The notes: generated by a model from the letters alone, not told the origin. A DNA stretch of 64,000 nucleotides from Acytostelium subglobosum LB1 (GCF_000787575.1 NW_012236515.1:4621-68620), one strand, 5' to 3'; positions 10,501-24,186 are shown, numbered from the stretch's first letter. Translations and numbers: made by a program.

Positions 10501-13500
10501 ACCAACAAGGTCAAAGATGAGGTCTATCACGCTATTGTTAAAGAGATGTTGTTTGCGACGCAGAATCCAAGCCATTATCTCATAACCGTTGATCTGTGCC
10601 ATCTCATGTGTGTTGGTCGGATGGCATTGGATGACTCCCACCAGAAGTTGCAAGGCATCGTGGAGGGTTTCAAAACTGTTAGCCTTCTCCAAGAGAAGCA
10701 GAGGGACTGGCATTCCACCAATCTTTCGAATTCCATCAGCCACTTTGTTCCTACGGAAGGCCTCAACACTGCCAACTAGTTGGCCACGCACCTTGCCCGA
10801 CAGGTCCGCCTGATTGATGATCTCCACCTTGTACTCTGCGTCTTTGGTGGCAATGTCCCGTGATGATCCAATGACGTATTCAACGTGCGGTGGCAGGTTG
10901 GACTTATCACTGCTGGATGATTGAGTGTTGCGAATGATACGTTTGTTGTTGGCACACAATCCAACGATGATCTTGGCCTCGTCGATCTGCATAGACACCT
11001 TAGAGAGATTGAGTGGGCCGAGCTGATCGCCATACTCAAGCTCCTTGATTGCTGTGAGGTTCTGGTGATTGATTATCTCGTAGGTCTGGTAGGGTGAGAA
11101 ACGGCCCTTGAAGTTGGCGCTATAGTTTGGTCCGAGGAAGAAGATAGTATTGATATGCTTGGAGCTCATTGCCTCCTCAATCAAGTAGAATGGTCCAACT
11201 CGCCAGATCTGCTCTCCGGGATGACGATTTCCCAATGTTGATCCAATGTCACAGAATAGGTTTCCAGTAGCTTGTGCAGGATAGGGTGCCTTGGCAGCCT
11301 TCTCCTTCAGGAAACCATTGACAAACACCTTGAAGTCTGTACCAGATAAAAGACGGCGAGCATGTACAATGCCAATGTGGTACCACTGTCCCTCTTCGAA
11401 TCGATCACGGAAATCGATCACATACTTGGATGTGTTGAGAATCACAACGCTGAGTAGTCCATTCTTGATACAAAGTGAGAGGTTGGACTTCTTGTCCTCT
11501 GAGTAAATCTGGACGAGGTCGATCTGTGGGCCATTCTTCTCGATGTACAGCCAAAACATGATAGTATAGCCATTGGTTGGTGGCCATTGATGCTGGACTG
11601 GAAGGTGAATATAACCATGCGTCATTCGGTTCGATGGGTTGAATTCAAAGTATGGTGGTGTCGATGGAGACTTGGCCATAGAGGCGAGAATCTTGAGAAG
11701 CACCTCTGGTGAGTGCTCTGGTTTGAGCAACTTGACAAACTGACGTAGCTCAGTGCCCGAAAGACAATTGGCTCCAACAGTCTGGATGAGACGCAGCAGG
11801 TGTGGTTGAAGTGGATCGGTGGTACTCATCAGTGACGAAGGGAACTTGGTGAGAATCCAGTCGGGTATTGACAGCTTTGAAAGTGCCTCTTGGTTGAAGC
11901 GACCATAGTCTGCCATGTCATTGAGTCGCTTGACAATGTCCAATACGTAGGTAGCGTTGGTAATGTGCGGGATGATGTCAAGAATGACTATGAACGCATC
12001 CACATTGCTGATGATCATGCGGTTGCTCTGGATATCACTGCCATTGAGGTTCTCAGTGACCATGTCAAAGATAAAGTCAACGACACGTGGTGCATGCACT
12101 GTCTTGAGAACACTGGTCAGGGTAAGACCAGTGGCAAATGTGGAGTATCCGATCTGTTGCTCGAACGAGGTCCTGTTGAGTGCATTTCCACAGAGTGCAG
12201 ATGTTGTCACACGACATATCGACTCTAGAAGTGCCAGTCTGTCCAGAGAAGCTTCGTCGCTTTGTTCGATGTTGTTGTTGTTATTGTTGTTGGCCGAGTC
12301 TACTGGTGTTGCAAAACTAGACTCCATACCAATAAGCACAGAGACAATGGCGACAAAGCCTCCATGCTCTCTGAAAGAGTCACGAGCATACTTTGATATA
12401 CCAAAGAGTTTACGAATCGAGTTGAACACATCGGTCTTCATCTGGACTGCCCGATTGGTTGGTGTAGTCGTAAGGATGCTAACCAAACCATTGAACTCTC
12501 TCTGTGACGTGTCTGGATCGTACTTTATCAACTGTTGTAGGATACGCAATGCCTTGTTCCTGATGAATGTGTACGGTACCAATGAGAGCATCGTTTCGAA
12601 TAAGTCACTTGAGAATAATGTAATGTTAATATAAAATATAAATAAAGGTAAGAAGATTTGTTTGAGTGATTAACTTCAAGAAAACATACTATTTCCTGGT
12701 GATAGAGATATTGTCTGGATGTTCAGCTATCAGTAGATAGGTCGAGTCCAGTAGGATGGCGAATGACTCCTGTTTGTTGGGTTCCATTGTGGTGTCCAGT
12801 GCTTGTTGTTGCTGTTGTTGTTGTTGTTGTTGTTGCTGTTGCTGTTGCTGTTGCTGTTGAATCTTGTGTAGATCAAGTGTGTAAAGATCAACGACTTTGA
12901 TAAGAATGTCGAGTAGTCCTGCCTCCCTAAAGATATGTTTGTAACGAAATTCAAAGTTGACGAGCGTTGTGATGAGTTGATAGATCATCTCCAATGTGAA
13001 TACTGATGGTTTCTCGTTCAGAAGCAACGAGAATGTGCTGAGCTCTTGGAATGGTACAAAGTTTAACACTGTTACTACGAAGCTGACAATCCTCATGACA
13101 TGATGCTAACATGTTGTTTGTTGTGTCCAATGTTAGTTAAACTGACCTTTGAGTCTCATCATTGTATACAAAGGGACACTTACCTTTAGTGGATTACTAA
13201 AGCTTTCATATTCTTGAATGAACTTGGTCAGCGTGTTGAGATGCTGCAGGAGAATGAAGTTGACTGGATTGGACGAGTATACTGAAAGTACACGGTCCAG
13301 CACCTTCATGCGATTGTCCTCGTACTTGGACTGCAAGAAATATTTCTCCATTATTAAGAATGCCGATTCATTCTTGGCGATATACAGTTGGTCTAGATGG
13401 TGTTGATGATGTCAGAGAGTTGGTGACCACATAGTGTGTCGTTTGTGCTGTATACATACTTGATATTTCTTTAAGGTTATGGCTTATGGATGTTTGATAG

Positions 13501-14965
13501 GGGACAGGGGAGCTCTCTGGAACAGTGATGTGGCCATAGCCGACATAGACCAGTGAGCAAATCGAATCGAGAACGGCGTCAAATAGTTTGGGCTTCTCCT
13601 TTGAAGACTCGAGGCGAAAGAGAGATGTCAACAGGAAGGAGTAACCGTCGATCTTTTGAAAGTCATCAAGAAGGATTGCCGACTTTTTGGCAGATTCGTG
13701 AAGGATCTTGATGATCATCTGACATATTGCAACGTATGTCTCTGTAGTGAACGCAAAGTAGTTGTTCAAATCCTTAATCAATTGTGACATGATTTTCTGT
13801 TGTTTGTTTGTTGGTAGGTAGGTAATATAGGTCAGTAAGAGTGTTGTTGGAGCATACATGATGATGATGATCGTTATCATACCTTGGAGTTGATATATGT
13901 TATGGTGGGTGGATGGAGGTCAGACAACTCACTGCCAAAGGCCACAACCTTTGAGCGGAGTGGACGATGTGTTGCTGGACACTCATGTGACATCAGTCCA
14001 AACATTATGGACAGTGTGTCGCTCTTTTGCAACTCCTCGATGGCACTCTTTTGTTTGGAAAGATTGCACAGGGTCGCAATGATCTTGTCCTCAACTAGTC
14101 CCTTGGTCGATTCGAGGGATGTGTACGGGACATTGAAAAGGTGCTGAAGGGATCGCACCAAGTTTGACGGTACATTGGCTTCGGCCATGGCCTCACACGC
14201 CAACTGTGTCTCTGATAACAATTGAAGCGTGTAGAGAATCTCAAAGCCGTAGTTGCTGGTAGGACCGCACTGTGAAAAGTATTTGAACTCCTCTCTGGAC
14301 AACATCTCCTTAGATTGAGAAGCAGCTTGCATCTTTGGGAGCTCCTGCAAATCCTTGACGAGTCGACGTGAAACAGCAAATGAGAAGGCTTTGGAGTTGT
14401 TGCCAAACACATCGGCCATGCTCCTGACATCGAGACTGCGATCCTCCACGAGAGAGATAAAGTGCGGCAACACCTTGTTCAGTCTGCTGACCTTGTCCTT
14501 GTCAGACTTGCTTGAGAGAAAGTCCTGCCACAGAGCCTTTAGCTTGGCAGGTGATGTCATCGATGCTTTGATCGACGGGATCTCGGCCGCTGTCATGACA
14601 GTCCATACGTCGATCGTCGTTGAGGGCAAATGGACGTCATTTGTTGTTGTTGTTGTTGCTGTTGTTGTTGTTGCTGTTGTTGTTGAGGATGATGATATTG
14701 AAGGTGATGATAACATTGCTGTTGTTGATTGATAGGAGTTGACACGAGTTGGAGGTGAGATTGGTTGCGGTTGAGGAGACTGTGGCGAGAAGTGGACACT
14801 AGTTGGATGTGTGTCGTTGTGTAACATTGAAGGATTGCTATGAGAGGGAGATTGCTGTTGTTGTTGTTGTTGTTGTTGTTGATCACCAAACACAGCAGTC
14901 GGGAGATCCTTCATAAGATCCTTCATCTTTCTAAACATCGCCATCCTTTTAAATTTCTCTATCAA
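4547..14965 (-). CDS. Giant BEACH-WD40 protein of the Lvs/WDFY3 type, 3345 residues, 6 exons
   Basis: Exons are 13883-14965, 13460-13796, 13184-13392, 12690-13105, 4760-12607 and 4547-4691. All are GT-AG and phase-consistent, ending AVKH-stop. After an armadillo-like N-terminal solenoid comes a concanavalin-A-like sandwich (about residues 1010-1180, with WPPTNGYTIMFWLYIE). A low-complexity linker follows, then a PH-BEACH domain (about 2530-2680), the BEACH domain (about 2710-3025, [23 protein letters not shown]) and C-terminal WD40 repeats (about 3075-3345). No FYVE finger is present, unlike animal WDFY3. The order matches the large-volume-sphere proteins of Dictyostelium, which act in cytokinesis, contractile vacuole and endolysosomal traffic. 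LvsA is my best guess for the paralogue, but I cannot separate LvsA, C and D by eye. Gln, Ser and Asn runs lie in linkers. The gene is intact. Confidence 0.93.
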
Positions 14966-15742
14966 TTGTTCGATGGATAAAGATTATAGATAGATAGAGA
15001 GATGGATAGATAGATATAGATAGATAGATTAATTGATTGATTGATATTGAGAGAAGAGATAATAATAATGAGCGATTTTCACCAATACGTTCGTGATCAT
15101 CAGATAAGGTCATATGGGGGTATGAACATTACAAAAAAAAAATAGTGACCCAGGGTATGAGTGAGTAATAGTGCAGCAACAGAAGTTTGGTGTAGTTGTT
15201 GGATGGTCAAGTAACATTTATATTATTTATATTTAATTAATAGGAGAATGAACTTTATTCATTTAACTCTAAGTGCGATATCCATATGATGTGATTGTCA
15301 GTGGTTTTCCTTTCTCTGGGTTTGTTCCAGAAATGTAAGTAGTCTCTAAAGATTGGTTGTTATCTGGTCTTGGCTTGGAGAAAAAGGACTTCGATTCGAG
15401 TCGTCATCCGTGTTTATGATTAATATTTATTCAAAGTCGAAGTTCAATAATAGTGTTATTTGAATCAACCCACGATAAAATTATTTGAATTCTTGTCGCA
15501 GTGTTGTTTGTCAACAAATACACACTCACCACACACTCAATCGATAGATAGAAGACGTATCAGGTAATGAACCCCACCAACGTATTCTCTCCCCTCCCAA
15601 TATATTGTTGTTGATTAAACTTGGGTAATAGAGTGTCACCTCATTCCTTCTTTCTTTCTCTCTTTCTTTCTTTGTTGTTGTTGTTGTTCACGCCTGCCCA
15701 TTCCTACGACTACTCCTATTCTCATCAAACACACTATCAATC

Positions 15743-15791
<49 letters not shown>

Positions 15792-16055
15792 CCAACGTAT
15801 AGATAGATAATATTTACGCATTCCATCCATCCATCCATTCATCCTAGCAATCAATCAACCAACAAACCAACCATAGTAACTCCACCAACAGACACTGTTT
15901 AAATCCTACACCAATACTAGAGATTATTGCTAGACAACGAATCCTAAAGAATATACATATATATAAAGAATAAGTTGGACATCCAATCATGCAAGGAACC
16001 AGTAGTAAGTTGTCAACTCAATTATAATTTCCTAAGCATTCTACTGACGCATGAT
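14966..16055. other. Divergent promoter region with microsatellites
   Basis: This ~1.1 kb AT-rich spacer lies between the start of the BEACH gene (minus) and the RhoGEF gene (plus). It holds GATA/GATAGATA-type repeats just upstream of the BEACH start (about 14983-15045), a TTTC/CTTT tract near 15645-15672, and a (TCAA)n run at about 15743-15790. Several T-rich and A-rich stretches could be promoter cores. An ATG at 15989 opens a very short frame that does not splice in phase into the downstream exon. No gene is seen. Confidence 0.6.
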
Positions 16056-16653
16056 ATGTTAGTCCTTCCTTCTTTGTCTCAACAACAGCAGATGCAGCAA
16101 CAACAACAGCAACAACAACAACAGCAGCAGCAATATTACATGAATCAGTCATTCTCCCAACAGGTTAGCTACTTTAGTTCAGCTCAGCAATTTGGGAGTA
16201 ATACTGCCAACAACAACAACAACAACAACAATGGCTTCCCAACAGCTCTACAACAACCTCTTACACCACTTCCTTCGAACTCCTATGCTCCGCTGATGAA
16301 CCCCACTCCACAGCCCATGAAACCACAACGTCCCCAATATCAAATGGTGCCTCAAGTTCAGCATATGCCCATTCAGCAGATGCCACCAATGTCAATGCAG
16401 CCGATGCAACCTATAATGCCAATCAACAACAACAATAACAGCAGCCTTGTGAATAGTGGAGGAAAGGGCGGCTCTGCTCAGAATCTCATCGGAGGTAATG
16501 GCAACAACAGATGGTTTCCAACATACAATGACAACGACCCATTCCACGAGGACAAGAAGAAGTACCAATATCAGTCTGCCAACTGGAGCGACGAAAACAA
16601 GTATGCAGAGATACGCAACTCCATACAAACCCCCGTATTGAATATGGGAGGGC

Positions 16654-16690
<37 letters not shown>

Positions 16691-19600
16691 GATACAACAA
16701 CAGCACATGGTACAGCCTTTCTTCAACCAAGGAGGAGTTGGAATGGTTGGAGATATTGGCCAACAAATGACCGTGATGAACCAAATGATGCCACAACAAC
16801 AAATCCTCGGTCATCAACAACAACAACCATCAATGAATATGATGAACAACATGATGGCACCAATGAATCCACAGATGATCAATCCACAACCAATCCACAA
16901 TATGAATATCGGCATGAATCCAATGGTCATGCCCAACATTATGGCACCAGTCACTCAGGTCACCCAGATGAGCAGCAGCAGTAGCCATCATCAATCAACT
17001 CAGATAACCTCTTCGGCAGCGCCACCAGGCATGGTTCAACCACTACCCGCCCGTATTCCAAACTCAATACCCCATACCAATCTTGTATTCAATAGCGAGC
17101 CTCTGGCCAATGGATCACCCTCATCTTCATTGCTCCTACAACAGAAGCTGCCACCAGTCAGTGGCTCAACTCAATCCCCCACCTCCTCGGGCAGTCATAC
17201 TGGCCTTACCAACAGCCTTCCCTCAAAGGCAACCTCCAACAATTTGCCATCGGGCACAGGAAGCATGGGTTCAAAGTCTGAGCTGATCATTCCACCAATT
17301 CCACAACACTTGCAAAATGGAAACTCCTTTGCCAACCCAAACAAACATGGAACAAACGTGATACTCAACTCTCTGATTATGGGTCCACCTGCTTCTTCGA
17401 CAACTCCATACACAATGCAGCAGAACACATCCTTTACATCATCCAGTGTCCAACAGCAGTCCAGCAGCACCACCCAACATCAACCCAACCAAATGTTTGC
17501 ATTTGAGCAATTGACTTTCCCTCAGCAAATACCAACTATTGATCAAGTCCAGCCCTTGCAGTCCAAACCAACATTTAATTCATACGATGATGTCAAGAAG
17601 AATATCGATAGATACCAGGCAATTGAGCAACTCCAACAGGCAACCAACATTGGCAGCGATTCATCCGAACCATTCTCTGAGGAAGAGTACAAGAAAAAGG
17701 TTGAGGAGAGGATCAGGAAAGAAGTAGAGGAGAAGCTACGCAAAGAGTATGAAGAAAGAACAGCAGCAGAGAAGAAGGCAAGAGCAACCAATCCATCCCT
17801 CTTGACCCCAAGCCACACAACTACCACATCGAACAACATGAGCTCAGCCAGTAGTACGACAACAACAACGTCACCATTGGCCGATAGCGCCTTCCCCCAA
17901 GATTTGTTCTCAGACATGATAACAACCTCATCGACATCCACCTCTTCTTCCTCCTCCTCTACATCAACCTCCACAACAACAACAATGAATCATCAAGGCA
18001 ACAGCATGTCACCAAAGCTCCGTCCACCTGCAACCAACAACTTTGAGAAGGACCGTATCAAGAAGGAGTTGGAGGCCATTCACAAGGAGGCGCCAAAAAA
18101 GGCTGCCGCCGCTGCTGCCCAAAAAGCAAGGTCAATGTCCCCACCAACGACGACAACGACATCAACAACGCTCACCGACTTTGCCTGTCCCATATGCCAA
18201 CAAAAGTTCCCCAACGAAAGGGTTCTTGGCATACACGTTGACGATTGGCATTCCAGCTCCTCGGTGTTGCTTGGAAAGGACGAGCCAACCAAGTCCCAGT
18301 CGGTACTTTCTTTTGATGAACCAAAGGCAAAGATTGACACAAAGCCAAGAGCCAAGTCGGTTTCAACCTCCACTCCTGTGACCAAAGACAGGAAATCAAG
18401 ATCATTTGACTCGGACGAACGAAGGAGAGCAGGAATCAAGACCACAACTACTACTACGACCACCACGAGCTCCTCTTCATTGACTTCCTCGACATCATCA
18501 ACCGCCACACTCAAGAACAAGGCCAAGCTGGCGGCAGACCTAGCAGACCTATCATTTGAGTCGGTCATTGTCAAACCTCGCCGTGTGCTCACAAAGGAGG
18601 AGGCTGCTGTCATTTTGCAGTCCAACTTCCGTCGATGGAAAGCCAGAAAGGAGTACAAACGAGAGCAACTACGTACAAAGGCCGTCCGTGAACTGATCAC
18701 CACCGAGTGCACCTACGTGGAAGGTTTGGATAAGATCATCGAGAACTTTGCCTTCCCCCTTCGTGGCCTATGCAAGGCAGACGCTGCTCTCATATCTGCA
18801 GAGGAAGTTGATCTCCTCTTTGGCAAGCACGAGATCATCTACAACATCAACAGAGACATGTATAAACGACTGAGCGACAGAGTTAGGAACTGGAACACCT
18901 CAATGAAGATTGGCGATATTTTAGTTGAGTTTGTAAGTACCGCCACAGTGGCAATATTTAAAGTTGTTGCCCTAACATTGTATGACACTCACTCCAACAA
19001 CACCAGGTTACAAAGAACCAGTTCAAAGCGATATATAACAACTTCACATTGTCTTACAACAACATTTTGACATCTATTGAAAGGCATAACAACACAAAGA
19101 GCTCTTTCAAGGCATTTATAAAGGTATGTAGTAGTACACATAACAGATATTATCCATTCCACCTAACACATCCCCCAATCACACCATCGATAACTTAGAA
19201 CTCTGAGAAGTCACTTTGGGTGAATGGNAAGCTCAACGGGTACGAACCTGCAAGCTCTCTTGATAACTCCAGTGCAACGTATCATGAGATATTCACTGTT
19301 GTTAAAGGAGATCATCAAGAATACCAAACCATCTCATCCAGACTATGACAACCTGTGTATCTCTTTGTTTGAGGTACAAGACATCTGCACCGACGTCAAT
19401 GAGAACCAGCGCAGAGAGGAGAACGAGAAGATCAGGGTGCAGACACTCACCAACATTTCAAACCGAATCGAGTCCAAACCCAAGGACTTCCAGCTGCACT
19501 CGGATACCAGGTGTCTTGTGCGCGAGGGACACATCTCACAGTACTCACAGGACCAAGAAAAGGTCAAGGAGAGGATCTACTACCTTTTCAACGATATGTT

Positions 19601-19920
19601 GCTCATCACCAAAGAGAGCAGCAAGAAGAAGCTTCAGCTCAAGAGTACCATCCCACTGGGTAATTCGCGAATCAGGAACATCGCAGACGGACAGAGTAAG
19701 TCAGAATCATGGATGGATGGATGGATGTTTATTTAAGGCGTTGGAGACTAACCACCAATTTCAACCACATTGATTAGAATGCTATGGAACAGTGTCAAAG
19801 TATTCGTTTGAGTTATGTGGACATGGAGATCAGATCATGATGTTCTTTTGTGATACACCAGAGCACAAAGAATCGCTGCTGAAGGAACTAGAGATAGTTA
19901 TACACGGTATCAAACAATAG
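16056..19920 (+). CDS. RhoGEF (DH-PH) protein with C2H2/UBZ-like finger and IQ motif, 1210 residues
   Basis: Exons are 16056-18932, 19007-19123, 19199-19695 and 19778-19920. A single ambiguous base at 19228 must be ignored to keep frame. The first 550 residues are Gln/Asn/Met/Pro-rich. A charged coiled coil follows (EEEYKKKVEERIRKEVEEKL), then a finger FACPICQQKFP...HVDDWH (C-x2-C-x12-H-x4-H, resembling ubiquitin-binding UBZ fingers) and Ser/Thr-rich linkers. Then come an IQ motif (AAVILQSNFRRWKARKEYKR), a DH domain (ITTECTYVEGLDKII ... LLITPVQRIMRYSLLLKEII) and a PH domain to the end. It should activate Rho/Rac GTPases, with calmodulin or myosin light chain binding at the IQ site; both roles are inferred. 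The start is uncertain: the ATG at 16056 is the first in-frame one, and the ATG at 15989 is an alternative that does not splice in phase. Confidence 0.88.
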
Positions 19921-20061
19921 TACCAACCCCTTATTTATAAACATATATATACAAGATGTAATTATTATTTAATTGGTTGTTAAGATGGCTTTTTCTGGAT
20001 AATTTAGTAAATATATTATATTTAATTGTTCCTCGGAGTTGGACATGTTTATGAGGTCAGA

Positions 20062-22551
20062 CTAATCGGAGAGACTTGCATCCATACAGGTTCTCACACG
20101 TTTAGAAAGCTTGGTCATGTTGTCAGCAATGATACCATCTACACCCAACTCTGTCTGTACCTTGACATTTACTGGATCAACACTAATGAACGTGAAGTGA
20201 TTCGAATGTGTTAGTGAACAATGCCTATCTTAAAGCTTTAAGAATGAATGAATGTATGTACATACTTTCTACTACCATATGTGAATAGTAGAAGATTCTC
20301 AGAGTGGACTGCCTTGACAAAGGAATGGTTCTGGAGAATTGACTCAGAGTCACAGACGATTCCATCGAGGTTGACCATCTTGACGAATGCAATTGCATTC
20401 ATTATTGAGTTTCCTCTAGTGTCGTGGACGTTGACATCTGGATCAAAGACGTTATAGAAGTTTGGAGTTTCGCAGCATACCAGGAACAACACAGGGTACC
20501 TAAACTGTTTGGCTCTGAGAAGAATGGCAATGTCTGGATCAAATGTCAAGAATGCTACTCTCCTGTTCTGTGCCTCATTAAATACAATCTGTTGTTGAAA
20601 GGGTTGTTAGTGACCTGTTGGGGGCTTCTTTGATTGAGAGATCTCTTGTGAATACAAACATTAAGTATAATGTCGACGAACTTGTTACGCTCGGGTGCGG
20701 TAAAGTTACGTAGGTTTTGCATTGCAAGGTTGGGATATTTGATCTCGACCAAGAATCCTACATCCTGAGGTACTAAAGCAAATGCATCTTGGAAGGTGCT
20801 ATATCCACCGTGGATGACATCAGGGTGCGGAAGGTGAGTGTCAATCTCCTCCCTGGTCACCTGATGCAGATCACCAGTGCTCCTGGACAATCGATGGTGC
20901 TTGATCTTGCTCATGGCGTGTGTGATTTGATCAGGTGCCTTCTTTAAAGGGCGCAACTTTAGGAGCTGGTCCAAAGTCAATCGGTTTATGGTCTCGTGCA
21001 TCTTTACACCTTCCTTTGTCTCCACCTCGATCTCGTAGTCGTGGAAGATGACGGGTATATTGTCGTAGGTGAGTTGTAGGTCAAACTCGATCATCTTGGC
21101 GCCGAATCGATAGGCAGTCAAGAAACTGAGGATGGTATTCTCGGCTGGCAGGTGGACAGACAGGCATGTTAGCATATTTGACACAAGTGAGTCAGTGTAC
21201 CAGCAGACCAAAATGACTAAAGCATAGATACTCACTAACAGCACTGGTGTTGATACCAAAGTTGTTCTTGCCATTGCCTCTGTGTCCAATTAGTGTTTTA
21301 GGTTGATGCTCGACAAAGGCATGCCAGAGGGAGCTCAATGAGTTCATTGAGTGTGTGAATGGTGTCACCACCATAAAGTTGAACCTGAACTCGCCAATCG
21401 GTCCCTTTTCATCTGATCATTAACTATAGGTTAACAACTGGATGTTTGTGACTGTCTGCCACACTCTATACATACTTAGAATTGGTGAATGTAACTTGGC
21501 CCACTTGCTTTGCAATTGATTGGACACAATGAACACTTTGCCAAGCAGGTCCTTATGATCATTGCTGGTGGGACATTGTCTCAGGATACTGGCAGAGAAG
21601 CCCAGCTGCTCCATTGATGGGGCATGCAGAACAAGCTCAGTGTATCTCATCAGTGGTAGTTGGAAATCTGTCGATAATCCATATGGCTGTCGTTACCAAG
21701 GAAGGGAAGTGTTAGAGTTATAAATCATCACTAATACATGTCAACATACATCATGAATCCTTAGAACCAGGTTTGAGTTTTCCAGTGCCTTGTCGTATAG
21801 AATAACTGGTGATTGGTCCACTTGGAGCATAACACGTAGTTGGGTTTCATTCTCGGCCAGCCAACCACGACCGATCCAGGGCTGTGATGCAGAGTCAAGC
21901 ATGCCAAACAGGCCATCGTTTACAAACATCTCCTTGCCCTCCACTTGGATCGAACGTACGCCCTTGGTGGCCTCCCACTCCTGAAGCAAAGGTGGCACTC
22001 TGGCCTTGTTTAGTACGATGTACTTGTAGTGGATCTTCTCTGACGAATGGAACACGATACAAGTGGTCCATATGAGATGTGTATCACTATAGTGGTAATA
22101 TATTCAGTTAGCCACCTCTCTGTGAGTGTGTTAGGCAACATGATACATACGTCCTCTCTACGTTATCCAATTGGATTGATCCAGAAGCGGACCAATTACC
22201 AACCTCTGGTACATCACCTATGATCGCCACCACTTGGTTTGGAGATGCCATCTGGTCCACTGGCGTCTCTACCTTGAAGGTGACTCTGGTGAACAGACCA
22301 GTGTCCGGACTCATTATTGAATTGATACTATCAGGTTGGTTAGGGTGTGTGCCATCAGGTCTCTGGGGTGCGGCAGTTGTCGAACTGTTCAGGTGATTGT
22401 TGTTGTTGCTGCTGGAGTGGTGCTGTTGTAGTTGTTGATGCTGTTGCTGTTGCTGCTGCTGCTGCTGTTGTAGTTGTTGATGATGCTGGCAACTTTGATC
22501 GGGACAGTTGTCCTGAGTAGATGGCCTATCATTGTATGACGAGGTTGTCAT
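20062..22551 (-). CDS. gpcpd1: Glycerophosphodiester phosphodiesterase with CBM20 domain (GPCPD1-like)
   Basis: The ATG at 22551 opens a His/Gln-rich leader. A CBM20 starch-binding-type domain follows (VTFKVETPV...QVVAIIGDVPEVGNW, continuing over exon 2 with WTTCIVFHSSEKIHYKYIV and GRGWLAENE). After further exons comes the GDPD catalytic domain: LIGHRGNGKNN, MIEFDLQLTYDNIPVIFHD, FLVEIKYPN and the C-terminal VDGIIADNMTKL just before the stop at 20062. Verified exon edges include 22151-22551, 21750-22086, an exon starting at 21686 and the last exon 20062-20182. The family hydrolyses glycerophosphocholine to glycerol-3-phosphate and choline. The CBM20 plus GDPD order is that of animal GPCPD1 and yeast-like relatives. 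Catalytic His-Arg, Glu-x-Asp and His residues are all present, so it looks active. It converges with the RhoGEF gene about 140 bp away. Confidence 0.93.
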
Positions 22552-22591
22552 TTATTGTATATATTTATATACAGATATAACTCTTCTTCTA

Positions 22592-22627
<36 letters not shown>

Positions 22628-23068
22628 GGGTTAGATCATTAGAATCACTATTCCACCCAACGAATTCATCATGTGACTACACTAGTGTAGTCTGGCTTGG
22701 TGGTGAGGGGTTGGGGGGTGGACTTGAGTGCGGTAGGTGAGGGGTTTCCATTATTGGTGTGTTTGGGGGTTGGTCCAACCAATAAAAGACGACAGGTCAT
22801 AAAAACGAAGGACCCTCAAAATAAATATATTCACATTTGAATATAGAGATAGACAAGTCAACCTTATAATGGACATAAAAATTACATACCTTATTTTGTA
22901 GGAGAATTACCTATATGTTTAATAATATTTGTTGGAAAAGATAATAATAAAAACATATCTATCGTCTCGAGTCAAATCGTAAGAGTGAAAACGGTGAAAA
23001 CGAGGGAATAGACCTCGCGGGTCCATCTATTGCCAACAACACCCACCACCACTTTGAGTTTATTATTA
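22552..23068. other. Intergenic spacer, (TTG)n tract and G-rich block
   Basis: Between the phosphodiesterase start and the DOHH stop. It holds a (TTG)n run at about 22592-22627, a G-rich plus-strand block (about 22700-22745, GGTGAGGGGTTGGGGGGTGG) and AT-rich sequence. No coding signal is seen. Confidence 0.55.
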
Positions 23069-24186
23069 TTATTGGTTGGCGTGATTGGTGACTGCTTGTG
23101 GATTTGCCTTCTCAAGTAGGATCTTGATGCCGTCTGCATACTGGAACTCCTCTGTGTTGTTAAAATACTCTGTGACGTCCAGTGCGATCAGACAGCTCTC
23201 ACTGACGATGGGCTCTGGATCCTTGATGAATTGCTCGAGTAGAGGAACGGTCTCAGTGCTGGCGATCGCCCCCAGTGCCTCGGCTGCCTCATGACGCACC
23301 ATGGCAGACTCTCTTGCATCAGCGAGCACTGCAGTGAGAGCTGGCAGGGCAGCACGATGTTGCAGCTGACCCAAAACAAATGCCACCTCGTGCTTTAGCA
23401 AAGCACTGGCATCCTTGAAGGCTTCGCACAGTGCCAGAACGGAGGCCTCATCTCCTCTGTCTCTCAATGAGAACAACGCTCTATATCTGTTGAATATGTC
23501 CAGCTCGCCGTTCAAAAAGTCATTCTTTACAGTTTCAAATGGTACAGAGGTTGGAAGAGATGGTGCTGGATCCACAGAGAGATATGCCTTGTTCTCAAAT
23601 GACGCTGGTCTATAATTAGTAGTAGTTGTGGATAAACAACAATATATATATATGGGTCAATCGATTACTGAAGTTAATGTTGTGCGCAACAAACATTCAT
23701 CATCCAGACTTACTCATTGACAGCGTACCACTCTACACGTGATAATGCCAGTTGACATGTCTCTGCCACTTCACGTGTACCATCTTGTGAATATTTCTTG
23801 AGAGTTTCAAGAGCCACTGTGTCACCGATGGCACCAAGGGCCTCAGCGGCCTCATGTCTAACCATTGGGTGTTCAGCCAGGTTCTTTACAATCTCCACCA
23901 ATACATCGATAGCACGACGATCAGTCATCTGGCCGAGACAATATGCAATCTCGTGACGTAACAGTGCAGATTCGTCGTTGAGTGCCGATGACATAGCCTC
24001 TATGGACATCTCACCGCCTAGATTTCTCAAAGTGAACAATGACCTGAATCTCTTTGCGATTGGCTGTGTGACGTCTAGCAGTGATGACTTTAGCTGTGCT
24101 ACCATCTCTGGAGTAACTTTGACTGGCTGTGCACCACCTGTCAGTGACATGGTGGTATGGTTTGTTGTGTCATTGCAATCATCCAT
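23069..24186 (-). CDS. dohh: Deoxyhypusine hydroxylase (HEAT-repeat di-iron enzyme), 2 exons
   Basis: Exons are 23714-24186 and 23069-23609, joined in phase by a GT-AG intron. The protein has two pseudo-symmetric halves of HEAT-like repeats. Each half carries two His-Glu metal-binding pairs: LRHEIAYCLGQ and VRHEAAEALGAIG in the first, LKHEVAFVLGQ and VRHEAAEALGAIA in the second. These four HE motifs coordinate the di-iron centre that hydroxylates deoxyhypusine on eIF5A. All are intact. The product is about 337 residues, slightly longer than the human enzyme because of an N-terminal extension; an internal Met 13 residues in is a possible start. It faces the Arp4 gene across a 362-bp divergent spacer. 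Confidence 0.96.

Noticed and set aside
15989-16005. Upstream ATG as first exon of the RhoGEF gene
   Set aside because: The available GT donors do not join the downstream exon in phase at any nearby AG.
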